64,000 bases of DNA from an uncultured Gammaproteobacteria bacterium. Lineage in GTDB: Bacteria > Pseudomonadota > Gammaproteobacteria > JAADHQ01. This document shows, one piece after another, positions 36,508 to 45,614 of this stretch. Each line of letters starts with the position of its first letter. Position 1 is the stretch's first letter. Made by a program: the position numbers and the translations under genes. The stretch covers positions 63,994 to 127,993 of the forward strand of contig CAMYJO010000012.1 in the NCBI GenBank assembly GCA_947258755.1. Direction: 5' to 3'. The notes beneath the pieces were generated by a model that had not been told where the DNA came from, searched no databases, and saw nothing but the letters and a program-made list of their open reading frames with translations.

Positions 36508-37932
36508 ATGGCTATAAAAACACGTTTTGCGCCCAGCCCTACCGGTTATCTGCATATTGGCGGGGCCCGTACTGCACTTTTCTCCTGGTTGTATGCACGT
36601 CGACATGGCGGCACATTTGTGTTGCGTATTGAGGACACAGACCTGGAACGATCGACGGCCGAATCAGTCAATGCGATCCTGGAAGGGATGACCTGGCTTG
36701 GACTTGAATACGATGAAGGCCCGTTTTATCAGACGCATCGTTTCGAGCGTTACCGGGAAGTCATCGATCAGTTGTTGAGCGAAGGCCATGCCTATCGTTG
36801 CTATTGTTCCCGCGAACGTCTGGACGATTTGCGCAACTCGCAAATGGCCAACAAGGAAAAGCCTAAATATGATGGCCATTGTCTGCAGCATGAACAGGAA
36901 GACGCTGGTGACCGGCCCTATGTGATTCGCTTTAAGAACCCGCAACAGGGGCAGATCGTCGTCGATGATCTGGTCAAGGGCCAGGTCATATTTGATAACA
37001 GCGAACTGGATGACCTGATTATCGCGCGTACTGACGGAACGCCGACCTATAACCTGACGGTAGTTGTCGATGATCTCGATATGGGTATCAATCATGTTAT
37101 CCGCGGTGACGATCACCTCAATAACACCCCCAGACAGATCAATATCCTCAAAGCCATGGGTGTCGAGCCACCCTTGTATGCGCATGTGCCGATGATCCTG
37201 GGTGATGATGGCAAGCGCATGTCGAAACGTCATGGCGCGACCAGTGTGATGCAGTATCGTGCCGAAGGTTATCTGCCCGAGGCCGTGCTTAATTACCTGG
37301 TGCGCCTTGGTTGGTCGCATGGCGACCAGGAAGTGTTTACGGTCGATGAGATGATAGGCTTGTTTGATGCCAAAGACATTAACAAGGCGGCCTCGACATT
37401 CAATACCGATAAACTGTTATGGCTCAATCAGGAATACATAAAAAACAGCAGCCCGGAACATATTGCCCATCAGCTCAGCTGGCATCTGGGACAGCTTGAT
37501 ATCGATCCTAGCAAGGGCCCGGATCTGATCGATGTGGTCGGGCCACAGCAGGATCGCGCCCGTACCCTGGTCGAGATGGCCGAGAATATAGCCTTTTTCT
37601 ACAAGGATTTTGATGCCTACAACCCGGCGGCGGCAAAAAAACACCTCAAAGTTGGTATCCTGGATGCCATGCAAGCCATACACGATGGATTTGTCGACAT
37701 AGAGTGGCAGCCATCGTCAATTCAGGCCGCCATCGATCAGGTTCTGACGCAATACGAACTGAAGTTGCCGAAGCTGGCGTTGCCTATCCGTGTCGCGATT
37801 GCCGGCAAGGCAGCCACACCGGCCATCGATATCACCTTGCATTCGCTTGGTCGCGACAAGACCCTGGAGCGACTGCAATGCGCCATCCGCTTTATACAGG
37901 AACGTGCAGCACAACAGGTGCAGAAATCATAG
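36508..37932 (+). CDS. gltX: Glutamate-tRNA ligase
   Basis: This 474-residue class I aminoacyl-tRNA synthetase has HIGG (the HIGH motif) in PSPTGYLHIGGARTALF (about residues 9-25) and MSKRHG (the KMSKS motif) near residue 240. Its four-cysteine insertion region is partly visible (CYCSRERL ... HCLQHEQE). A -10-like TTAGAAT lies about 40 nt upstream. tRNA-Ala follows. Confidence 0.96.
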   Translation: MAIKTRFAPSPTGYLHIGGARTALFSWLYARRHGGTFVLRIEDTDLERSTAESVNAILEGMTWLGLEYDEGPFYQTHRFERYREVIDQLLSEGHAYRCYCSRERLDDLRNSQMANKEKPKYDGHCLQHEQEDAGDRPYVIRFKNPQQGQIVVDDLVKGQVIFDNSELDDLIIARTDGTPTYNLTVVVDDLDMGINHVIRGDDHLNNTPRQINILKAMGVEPPLYAHVPMILGDDGKRMSKRHGATSVMQYRAEGYLPEAVLNYLVRLGWSHGDQEVFTVDEMIGLFDAKDINKAASTFNTDKLLWLNQEYIKNSSPEHIAHQLSWHLGQLDIDPSKGPDLIDVVGPQQDRARTLVEMAENIAFFYKDFDAYNPAAAKKHLKVGILDAMQAIHDGFVDIEWQPSSIQAAIDQVLTQYELKLPKLALPIRVAIAGKAATPAIDITLHSLGRDKTLERLQCAIRFIQERAAQQVQKS

Positions 37933-37986
37933 ATTTGTATCATTCTTGACAGGAATGCCGGAGTCGCGTAAATTTGCGCACTTGTC

Positions 37987-38062
37987 GGGGCTATAGCTCA
38001 GCTGGGAGAGCACTTGCATGGCATGCAAGGGGTCGGCGGTTCGATCCCGCCTAGCTCCACCA
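37987..38062 (+). tRNA. tRNA-Ala (GGC)
   Basis: Acceptor stem GGGGCTA/TAGCTCC, anticodon stem CTTGC/GCAAG with loop ATGGCAT giving anticodon GGC, T-loop GTTCGATC, and encoded CCA (38060-38062). Confidence 0.96.
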
Positions 38063-38072
38063 AAACCCGAAA

Positions 38073-38106
38073 GGGGCTACAGGTTCACTGTAGCCCCTTT
38101 GTTTTT
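38073..38106 (+). terminator. Rho-independent terminator after tRNA-Ala
   Basis: GGGGCTAC (38073-38080) pairs with GTAGCCCC (38090-38097) and is followed by TTTGTTTTTT. Confidence 0.92.
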
Positions 38107-38173
38107 TGGCTTGCTAAACTATCCAGAGATATCAGCGGATACGTTTTACGCAGAAACGTGCATGCACCCCTGT

Positions 38174-39451
38174 CTAAATACGGCCATCGACGTCCTCTTT
38201 GTCGAATAGATATTTTACATCGTAGATGATGTGATTGGGTTTGCAAAGTGCGCGGATTTTTTCGATGCCCATGTCCCTGAATTCATTATGGGCCACAGTA
38301 ACAATAACGGCATCATATTTACCTTGTTCGAGTTGTGTGCACAGCTCAATGCCGTATTCCTTGGTGGCCTCATCCGGGTCGACCCATGGATCATAGATAT
38401 CGACATTGGCATGATAGCCTTTTAGCTCATTGACCATGTCGATGACGCGCGTGTTGCGTAGATCGGGGCAATTTTCCTTGAATGAAAAACCCAGCAACAG
38501 GATATTGGAATCAACAACATGAATTTTTTTCAAGGTCATTAATTTTGTGACCTGGATAGTAATATATTCCCCCATCTTGTCGTTGATGCGTCTGCCAGCG
38601 AGAATCAGTTCCGGGTGGTGTCCGGTTTCCTCGGCCTTGTGGGTCAGGTAATAGGGGTCAACGCCTATACAATGGCCGCCGACTAGGCCCGGACGAAAAG
38701 GCAGGAAATTCCACTTGGTACCGGCGGCCTCGAGTACTTCAAGTGTATCGATGTCGAGTTTCTGGAAGATAACCGCCAGTTCATTGACCAAGGCAATATT
38801 GAGGTCACGTTGGGTGTTCTCGATGACCTTGGATGCCTCGGCCACCCGTATGCTGCTGGCCTTGTGCGTGCCGGCCGTAATGACACTGTTATATAATGCA
38901 TCAACCAGACCAGCTGTTTTTGGCGTCGATCCGGATGTCACTTTCATGATATTGGAGACACGGTGTTGTTTGTCGCCCGGGTTGATCCGCTCCGGGCTGT
39001 AGCCGACATAAAAATCCTTATTCATTTCTAGACCGGAACCTGACTCGATATAGGGGGCGCAAATTTCCTCAGTCGTGCCCGGGTATACCGTTGATTCGTA
39101 GATAACGATGTCGCCTTTCGATATGACTTCGGCCAAACTCTTACTGGCCTGTATCAGTGGCGTCAGGATAGGTTGCTTGTGTCTATCAATCGGGGTTGGC
39201 ACGGTGACGATATAGACATTACATTGTTTCAGTGCTTGCAGGGTATTGGTGTAGGTCAGTTGCGTGGCACTGGCCAGTAACTCGGTTTCTACTTCATGGG
39301 TATTATCATTACCTGCCTGCAGTTCCTGTATGCGTTGGCTGTTAATATCTAAGCCAGTGGTAGGGTATTTTTTTCCGAACTCAACGGCCAGTGGCAGTCC
39401 GACGTAACCGAGTCCAATGATGCCGATATTGACCTGTTGCAGAGTGATCAT
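38174..39451 (-). CDS. tviB: Nucleotide-sugar 6-dehydrogenase, UDP-GalNAc/GlcNAc type (TviB/WbpO-like)
   Basis: This 425-residue enzyme of the UDP-glucose/UDP-ManNAc dehydrogenase family has the NAD site [17 protein letters not shown] (about residues 9-25), [10 protein letters not shown], the catalytic cysteine in [17 protein letters not shown] (about residue 262) and a C-terminal domain ending YDVKYLF. It oxidises C6 of a UDP-N-acetylhexosamine to the uronic acid for surface polysaccharide. Similarity to TviB/VipA is by pattern; the exact sugar is not proven. galE is upstream on the same strand. Confidence 0.88.
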   Translation of the reverse strand: MITLQQVNIGIIGLGYVGLPLAVEFGKKYPTTGLDINSQRIQELQAGNDNTHEVETELLASATQLTYTNTLQALKQCNVYIVTVPTPIDRHKQPILTPLIQASKSLAEVISKGDIVIYESTVYPGTTEEICAPYIESGSGLEMNKDFYVGYSPERINPGDKQHRVSNIMKVTSGSTPKTAGLVDALYNSVITAGTHKASSIRVAEASKVIENTQRDLNIALVNELAVIFQKLDIDTLEVLEAAGTKWNFLPFRPGLVGGHCIGVDPYYLTHKAEETGHHPELILAGRRINDKMGEYITIQVTKLMTLKKIHVVDSNILLLGFSFKENCPDLRNTRVIDMVNELKGYHANVDIYDPWVDPDEATKEYGIELCTQLEQGKYDAVIVTVAHNEFRDMGIEKIRALCKPNHIIYDVKYLFDKEDVDGRI

Positions 39452-39628
39452 GTTATTTCCATCAATAAATTATAGGGGCGATGATTGTCATCGTGGTCAA
39501 TATAGTATTCCATCATATGGATACAGTCCAAATAAACAAGTGTCGTGCTTATTTGAATGATCACAGATAGCGTTGTCCGGGTCATGGCAGCTATATTGCT
39601 TATTCATCTGGCATATAAAGATCCTGGC

Positions 39629-40621
39629 TTACACCGAAGCGCCTGCCAGTTTCCTTTCCCAATCCAGTGCGGTCCTGACTATAAGCTCAAGATTGTCGTA
39701 TTCTGGCGCCCAACCCAAGGTCTCGCGGACCCTGTCTGCCTTGGCGATCAGTGCAGGGGGGTCGCCTGCGCGGCGAGGCTCTTCAACGATATTCAGCGGC
39801 GCGCCATTGACCTTCTCAACAGTATCCAGTACTTCACGAACGCTATAGCCATGGCCATAGCCACAGTTCAAGGTGGTCGATTCTCCACCTTTGCGTAAAT
39901 ACTCGAGGGCCTTCAGGTGTGCACTGGCAAGGTCTTCGACATGAATGTAATCTCTGACACCGGTACCGTCATGGGTCGGGTAATCTGTGCCGAAGATAGT
40001 CACTTTATCGCGTTTACCTACTGCGGCTTCGCAAGCCACCTTGATCAACAGGGTGGCCTTTTTAGTAGACTGTCCAATACGACCTTTCGGATCGCATCCG
40101 GCAACATTAAAGTAACGTAATGCAACATGGCTTAAATCGGTGGATGCGGATAGATCGCGCAGCATCCATTCTGTCATCAGCTTGGAGGTGCCGTAGGCAT
40201 TGATCGGGCTGATTGGACTGTCTTCGTCAGCAAACTCCGTTTCCGGGATACCGTAAACGGCCGCCGTGGAAGAAAAAATAAAATGCTTAACCCCTGAGTG
40301 TTTGCAGCATTCCATCAGGTTGCGGCTATTGCAGGTATTGTTGCCGTAATACTTCAGCGGGTTTTCTACCGACTCAGGGACAATGGTATGGGCGGCAAAA
40401 TGAATGACAGACTCAACATTATATTTTTCGATAACGCCGCTGACCAGATCCAGGTCACCCATATTGCCTTCGACCAAATCACCATGCAATACCGCATCAG
40501 CGAAGCCGGTACTGAGGTTGTCGATGACCACCACGCGTTCACCGGCCTCACCTAATTGACGCACTACATGGCTGCCGATATAGCCAGCACCCCCTGTAAC
40601 CAGTATTGAATTTGCTGCCAT
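39629..40621 (-). CDS. galE: UDP-glucose 4-epimerase (copy 1)
   Basis: This 330-residue extended short-chain dehydrogenase has the NAD site VTGGAGYIGSHVV at residues about 8-20, the catalytic Y-x3-K in YGTSKLMTE (about 150) and LRYFNVAG. It interconverts UDP-glucose and UDP-galactose (or the N-acetyl forms). It lies 177 nt from the nucleotide-sugar dehydrogenase gene on the same strand. A second, different epimerase is encoded at 62125-63099. Confidence 0.92.
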   Translation of the reverse strand: MAANSILVTGGAGYIGSHVVRQLGEAGERVVVIDNLSTGFADAVLHGDLVEGNMGDLDLVSGVIEKYNVESVIHFAAHTIVPESVENPLKYYGNNTCNSRNLMECCKHSGVKHFIFSSTAAVYGIPETEFADEDSPISPINAYGTSKLMTEWMLRDLSASTDLSHVALRYFNVAGCDPKGRIGQSTKKATLLIKVACEAAVGKRDKVTIFGTDYPTHDGTGVRDYIHVEDLASAHLKALEYLRKGGESTTLNCGYGHGYSVREVLDTVEKVNGAPLNIVEEPRRAGDPPALIAKADRVRETLGWAPEYDNLELIVRTALDWERKLAGASV

Positions 40622-40804
40622 AATGAGTCCTGTGTTTTTGATAGCCTGAGGGATTATAGATAAATTGTATGAAAAAAAATATAATTTAAGTTAATGTGAC
40701 AAAACACAGGTAAAAATACCTTGAAATTGGGTAAAAAGGCATTAATGACCCTAAAATAGTGTATTATTAATCATCAAAATTTAGGTAATATTTTCCTTAA
40801 GCCT

Positions 40805-41701
40805 ATGGAATTAACTGCAGAAAAATTAGCCACATTGGAATTTCTACCCGCTGAACTGCGTACGCAGGTGATACAGAAGTCGCCCGTGGTCATTATGTTC
40901 GTGCTGGTAGCGGTACTGGCATACCAACTGGCAGGGATTACCTGGAGCGTGGTCGAACGGTATTTTGTCAGTCCGCAGCCGGAAATTGTAGAAACCCAGC
41001 CTCAAGCGCAGGCAAAAACAACACTCGCAACCGTATCCAATTATTCTCATCTAGCCAAGTTGCATCTCTTTGGTAAGCAGGATGAGAGCAAGCCTATTGA
41101 AAAAACTCCACAGACTGCACCCGAAACGAGTCTATCGCTGGTGCTTTACGGCGTATTCACCGAGAGTGACAACAAGAGAGGTGCAGCGATTATTGGTGAA
41201 AAAACGGGTGATCAGGAGTTTTATAATGTGGGTGATAAGGTCAGCACAGGGGTTTGGCTGTCCGAGGTGCGCAAGGACCAGGTTTTGCTTAAACGAGGGG
41301 CTAGTTATGAGGCCCTGAAGTTCCCCAAAGAACCCAGTATCGGGGTCAATATTCAAGACAGCGATAGTGGCTCTGATCCTGGTGCAGGTCATGGTATGGG
41401 CAATGTGCCTCAGCTGAGCAGAACCAAACAATCATTCATGGACAGTGTCAGAATCGTTCCGGTATTCTCTGGCAAGGAGCGAAAGCTAAAAGGTTACAGA
41501 ATACTGCCGAAAAAGGATCGTGCATCTTATAATCGTCTCGGTTTGAGGCCGAGTGATATTATTACTTCCATCAATGGCATTGCACTAAATGATCAGCGTC
41601 AAGCCATGAACGTGATAAAAGAATTGGTCGAATCAGAGCAGGTTGAGGTCAAGCTTGATAGAAATGGCCGAGAAGAGAACATGGTGTTAAAGCTGAAATA
41701 A
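40805..41701 (+). CDS. gspC: Type II secretion system protein C
   Basis: This 298-residue inner-membrane protein has one N-terminal membrane helix (PVVIMFVLVAVLAYQLAGI, about residues 27-46), the HR domain (LHLFGKQD ... LSLVLYGVFTESDNKRGAAIIG) and a C-terminal PDZ-like domain (GYRILPKKD ... GLRPSDIITSINGIALND). GspC links the inner-membrane platform to the secretin. It is on the plus strand, converging on the rest of the gsp genes. An AT-rich promoter region separates it from galE. Confidence 0.92.
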   Translation: MELTAEKLATLEFLPAELRTQVIQKSPVVIMFVLVAVLAYQLAGITWSVVERYFVSPQPEIVETQPQAQAKTTLATVSNYSHLAKLHLFGKQDESKPIEKTPQTAPETSLSLVLYGVFTESDNKRGAAIIGEKTGDQEFYNVGDKVSTGVWLSEVRKDQVLLKRGASYEALKFPKEPSIGVNIQDSDSGSDPGAGHGMGNVPQLSRTKQSFMDSVRIVPVFSGKERKLKGYRILPKKDRASYNRLGLRPSDIITSINGIALNDQRQAMNVIKELVESEQVEVKLDRNGREENMVLKLK

Positions 41702-41715
41702 TGACGGTGTGCCTG

Positions 41716-42687
41716 TCATTGGCGCAAACTATTTTTTATCCCTTTAAAATCCTTTATCCATGCATCCTTATAGCCGCGTCTGACCAGTAAATTAAGTTTG
41801 CGGCGAGCCTTGCTGAATGAATTGAAACTGCCATGGATGACTTGATATCTGGTGATATTGTTTAAGGTATCGGCATAGTAATAAACACCATCAAGCGCAA
41901 CATTACGCATGTAATCAAGAATGCGTTTTTTGACCGGGCTGCTGGCTAGTTGTATCGTGTAGTGACCGGAGGGTTGACGTAAAATCCATTTCCTGTGATT
42001 GATCTCTGTTGCGGATAGCGCCCGTACCGGCGCAGCGTCTGCTTCGATCGGCACTATTTTTTCTGGCACCGGTTTGCTGACTACAGGATCGTCTGATTTT
42101 GCTGGTTGGTTTTCGGTTATTTGGATATTAGGCTGCTGTTTTTTGATCTCGGCGTTTAGTGGAATTGCCTGTATTACTGGTGCGGGCTTGCTGCTTTTGT
42201 TTTGGCCCACTTGCGTGAGATCAATAATATTGCGTTCATCATCGGCTTGGGCCGGTAGTGGTTGTTGTTCACTATTGACGCCAGGCGTTTCGTTCATCGT
42301 GGTTTTTTTTAACATGTCTTCAATAGTATTCAGCGCTACTATCGCTTTATGGTTGCCTTGCTTGGCAGCGAGTGTAAACCAGCGGACTGCCTGATTGATG
42401 TCCTTTTTCGTTCCTTTGCCATGATAGTACAGATAGCCCAGTGAGTATTGGGCATCGGCATTGCCGTTATTGGCTAGTGGTTCAAACAAGGAAGCAGCCG
42501 TTTTATAGTTGCCGGCATTAAAGGCAGTTTTGGCCTTGTTATAGATTCCGATTTCGACATTGTTAGGTTTTTTTTCTGTTGCTTTGTCCTCAGTGCTGGC
42601 ACAGCCAGATAGGCTGAGCAGCATGATTAGTCCGGGTAGCAGGGCGGCTCGTTGGATAAAATACTGCATTTTTTCAGCTCTTTTCAT
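41716..42687 (-). CDS. SPOR-domain lipoprotein with Sel1/TPR repeats
   Basis: This 323-residue protein has the lipobox LLSLSGC (cysteine at about residue 28), Sel1-like repeats (AKTAFNAGNYKTAASLFEPLA ... AQYSLGYLYYHGKGTKKD, about residues 50-110) and a C-terminal SPOR domain (SGHYTIQLASSPVKKRILDY, about 240-315). SPOR domains bind denuded peptidoglycan. It ends the gsp operon, 15 nt after gspF, and may anchor secretion components to the wall; that is inferred from position. Confidence 0.83.
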   Translation of the reverse strand: MKRAEKMQYFIQRAALLPGLIMLLSLSGCASTEDKATEKKPNNVEIGIYNKAKTAFNAGNYKTAASLFEPLANNGNADAQYSLGYLYYHGKGTKKDINQAVRWFTLAAKQGNHKAIVALNTIEDMLKKTTMNETPGVNSEQQPLPAQADDERNIIDLTQVGQNKSSKPAPVIQAIPLNAEIKKQQPNIQITENQPAKSDDPVVSKPVPEKIVPIEADAAPVRALSATEINHRKWILRQPSGHYTIQLASSPVKKRILDYMRNVALDGVYYYADTLNNITRYQVIHGSFNSFSKARRKLNLLVRRGYKDAWIKDFKGIKNSLRQ

Positions 42688-42702
42688 AATAGGGTTCTAC
42701 AG

Positions 42703-43917
42703 TTAACCGACCAGTTGATTTAAATCGAAAACTGGCAGCAGGGTAGCGAGGACAATAAATAATACGATAGCACCCATGAGCAAGATCATAATCGGGCCCA
42801 GAAGCCCAAGGGTCGTTGACATAATAGATTCTATTTCCCGTTCCTGGATAACTGCCGCACGGGCCAGCATGTCTTCCAGTTTGCCACTGGATTCTCCACT
42901 GGCTATCAGGCTGACTGTCATCGGCGGAAAGTAGCCAGATTGTTCCATAGAATGATGGATGCTGTCACCTTCTTTGACCTTGACGGTGATTTCTTCAATC
43001 GCTTTGCGCATCGGTAAGTTGCTGACAACCTGGCCAGATATTCGTAGTGCTTCGAGAATTTGGACATTGCTGGAGCTGAGTATGCTGAGCGTGCGCGCAA
43101 AACGGGCGGAATTATTACCGCGTATCAGACGTCCGGCAAAGGGCAGTTTAAGCAGGAACTTGTGCCAGGCATATTGGGCCGCAGGTTTTTTCAGGATAGT
43201 CTTAGTCAGAATTATCGCCATGACCAATATCAATAGTAGCCACAAGCCATTGGCCTTCAGAAATTCACTCATGGCAATGAGAATTTGTGTTGCCGTCGGC
43301 AGTTCCTGAGCTACGTTCTCGAAAACACGGACAATCTGTGGAACGACAAAGGTCAGCAGGCCTATAACAATGAGTAAGGATATTATGATCAACATGACCG
43401 GGTAAAACAGAGCCATCATTGTTTTTTGCTGCATCTGTTGTTTGGATTCAGTGTAGTCCGCCAGCCGGTTAAGGACATTGTCCAAATGCCCGGACTCTTC
43501 TCCTGCTTCAACAGTTTTGCGATACAGCTCAGGAAACACGGATGGGAATTCTGACAGTCCCGTGCTGAGGCTATGACCTTCCCTGACGGTTGAGCGCACC
43601 GATAGCAAGATGCGTTTGACTTTGTTTTTTTCGCTTTGAGCGGCCACGGACCTTAGTGATTCTTCCAGCGGCATACCAGCACTTAATAAGGTCGATATCT
43701 GGCGTGTGAGCAAGGCCAGGTCCATGGCGCTGATATGTTGGCGAAACGGGCTTTTGCCACTGCTCTGTTTTTGCTGCTGCTTAACTTCATCAACCGATAG
43801 CGGCGTCAGGCCCTGTTCACGTAGCTGCTGTCGGATCTGTCTGGCAGTGTCGCCTTCGATGACGCCTTTAAGGTTCTTGCCAGTACTATCCAGGGCCTTG
43901 TATTCAAATGCACCCAT
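42703..43917 (-). CDS. gspF: Type II secretion system inner-membrane protein F
   Basis: This 404-residue polytopic platform protein begins MGAFEYKALDSTGKNLKGVIEGD and has two T2SSF domains (about 70-195 and 273-395), each with the conserved glycine-glutamate segment (GEESGHLD; GESSGKLE), and three membrane segments. It interacts with the GspE ATPase and GspL. A 42-codon frame (43921-44049) separates it from gspE. Confidence 0.95.
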   Translation of the reverse strand: MGAFEYKALDSTGKNLKGVIEGDTARQIRQQLREQGLTPLSVDEVKQQQKQSSGKSPFRQHISAMDLALLTRQISTLLSAGMPLEESLRSVAAQSEKNKVKRILLSVRSTVREGHSLSTGLSEFPSVFPELYRKTVEAGEESGHLDNVLNRLADYTESKQQMQQKTMMALFYPVMLIIISLLIVIGLLTFVVPQIVRVFENVAQELPTATQILIAMSEFLKANGLWLLLILVMAIILTKTILKKPAAQYAWHKFLLKLPFAGRLIRGNNSARFARTLSILSSSNVQILEALRISGQVVSNLPMRKAIEEITVKVKEGDSIHHSMEQSGYFPPMTVSLIASGESSGKLEDMLARAAVIQEREIESIMSTTLGLLGPIMILLMGAIVLFIVLATLLPVFDLNQLVG

Positions 43918-43920
43918 GGC

Positions 43921-44049
43921 TTAGTTGACGCCTGATAAAATGACAAAAAGGTATCCCGGTAAGCTATGGCTCAGTTGCATGCCGGGCAGGCCTGAGTGCA
44001 GTGCCTTACTGAATAGCTTCAAGTCTGTTGCTGTTTTTTCGTTGATCAT
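43921..44049 (-). CDS. Possible 42-residue peptide between gspE and gspF
   Basis: A frame MINEKTATDLKLFSKALHSG... ends with TAA 3 nt before the gspF start codon. A weak GAAG lies before its ATG. It could couple translation of gspF or be a chance frame; the 165-nt gap is unusual in an otherwise tightly packed operon. Confidence 0.3.
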   Translation of the reverse strand: MINEKTATDLKLFSKALHSGLPGMQLSHSLPGYLFVILSGVN

Positions 44050-44081
44050 CTTCAGATGTGCCGTTTGCGGAACCCCGCGGG

Positions 44082-45614
44082 TTAATCTTCCTGGGTAACG
44101 CGCAAGACTTCCTCGATGCTGGTGTCGCCATTAAGGATACGCCGCACGCCATCCTGGCGGATGCCGGTAGAGCGTGATCTGGCTTCAGCGAGCATGGCCT
44201 GCTCATCGGCGCCGTCATGGATCAGTGTGCGCAAGTCATCATCGATTTCAATCAGCTCATAGATACCGGTGCGGCCATGGTATCCCAGATTGAGGCATTG
44301 ATCGCAGCCATTCGCGCTGGCACGATAAATAGTGTGTTGTTCGTGTCTGTCAACACCCAGAATTTCACAGTCCCTGTCATTGGCGACGGTCTCTTCACGG
44401 CAACGAACGCATAGCTTACGTACCAGGCGTTGGGCCAGAATGCCGACCATGCTGGATGCCAGCAGAAAAGGTTCCACGCCCATATCGCGTAATCGAGTGA
44501 TGGCACCAATGGCCGTGTTGGTGTGTAGTGTTGACAGGACCATGTGCCCGGTCAGACTGGCTTGTACGGCAATCTGAGCCGTTTCCAGGTCACGGATCTC
44601 ACCGATCATGACCACATCAGGGTCCTGTCGGAGAATGGCGCGCAGCCCACGGGCAAAGGTCATATCCACTTTCGGGTTTACCTGGGTTTGACCGACACCT
44701 TCAAGGTTATATTCTATCGGATCTTCAACCGTAACGATGTTGCGGGTCTTGTTGTTGAGTTTGCTTAAGGCCGCATACAGGGTGGTGGTCTTACCGGAGC
44801 CGGTTGGGCCGGTGACCAGGATAATGCCGTGCGGTTTATGGATCAGTTTGTCGAGGTCGAATGTCGACTGGCTGGACATGCCGAGGTTTTCCAGATTGAT
44901 CATACCGGCCTGTTTGTCCAGCAGACGCAGTACAACGCGCTCACCATGGTTGGAGGGCAGCGTCGAAACGCGCACGTCGACCGAACGATTATTGATCCTG
45001 AGTGATATGCGGCCATCCTGTGGCAGGCGTTTCTCGGCGATGTCGAGGTGCGCCATGACTTTTATGCGCGATACCAGTAGTGGTGCGGCTGCGCGTGGCG
45101 GCTGCAGGACTTCACGCAGGATGCCGTCGACTCGAAAACGTACGACGCTGTTATGTTCATAGGGTTCGATATGGATGTCGGAAGCCCCTTCTTTCAAGGC
45201 CTCGGTCAACAGGGCATTGATCAGGCGGATAATGGGGGCATCATCCTGTGTTTGCAGCAGGTCTTCCGGTTCTGCCAGACCCATGGCCACATGGCTTAGG
45301 TCCATATCGTCACTGATGTCGTCCATGACCTGCGTGGAGCGACTGGACCCCGATTCATAGAGCTCGGAAATCCTCTTTTCGAACTCCTCATCACTGACTT
45401 TATTCAGATTAATCGAGCAATTCAGGTGACGCTTCAATTCTGAAAAGGCGCTGACTTTGCAGCCGTTTTTATACAAGACCTCGGCAACACTATCATCGAT
45501 TGCGGTGACCAGGACGCCATGTTTACGGATAAAGTTGTAGGGCAGGAAATGTGCTTCTGCTTCTTGAGCGTCCTCAGGATTCAAGGATGGATCTTGATTT
45601 TCCGGCATGTCCAT
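44082..45614 (-). CDS. gspE: Type II secretion system ATPase GspE
   Basis: This 510-residue hexameric ATPase has an N-terminal domain, Walker A GPTGSGKTTT near residue 270, Asp box, Walker B VVMIGEIRDLETAQ, and the zinc-binding tetracysteine KLCVRCREE ... CDQCLNLG (about 398-440). It powers pseudopilus assembly. Its start overlaps the gspD stop by 1 nt (TAATG). Confidence 0.96.
   Translation of the reverse strand: MDMPENQDPSLNPEDAQEAEAHFLPYNFIRKHGVLVTAIDDSVAEVLYKNGCKVSAFSELKRHLNCSINLNKVSDEEFEKRISELYESGSSRSTQVMDDISDDMDLSHVAMGLAEPEDLLQTQDDAPIIRLINALLTEALKEGASDIHIEPYEHNSVVRFRVDGILREVLQPPRAAAPLLVSRIKVMAHLDIAEKRLPQDGRISLRINNRSVDVRVSTLPSNHGERVVLRLLDKQAGMINLENLGMSSQSTFDLDKLIHKPHGIILVTGPTGSGKTTTLYAALSKLNNKTRNIVTVEDPIEYNLEGVGQTQVNPKVDMTFARGLRAILRQDPDVVMIGEIRDLETAQIAVQASLTGHMVLSTLHTNTAIGAITRLRDMGVEPFLLASSMVGILAQRLVRKLCVRCREETVANDRDCEILGVDRHEQHTIYRASANGCDQCLNLGYHGRTGIYELIEIDDDLRTLIHDGADEQAMLAEARSRSTGIRQDGVRRILNGDTSIEEVLRVTQED

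Noticed and set aside
38174-40621. Vi-antigen-like capsule locus
   Set aside because: A TviB-like dehydrogenase and GalE alone are not a capsule cluster. No glycosyltransferases or export genes lie beside them.
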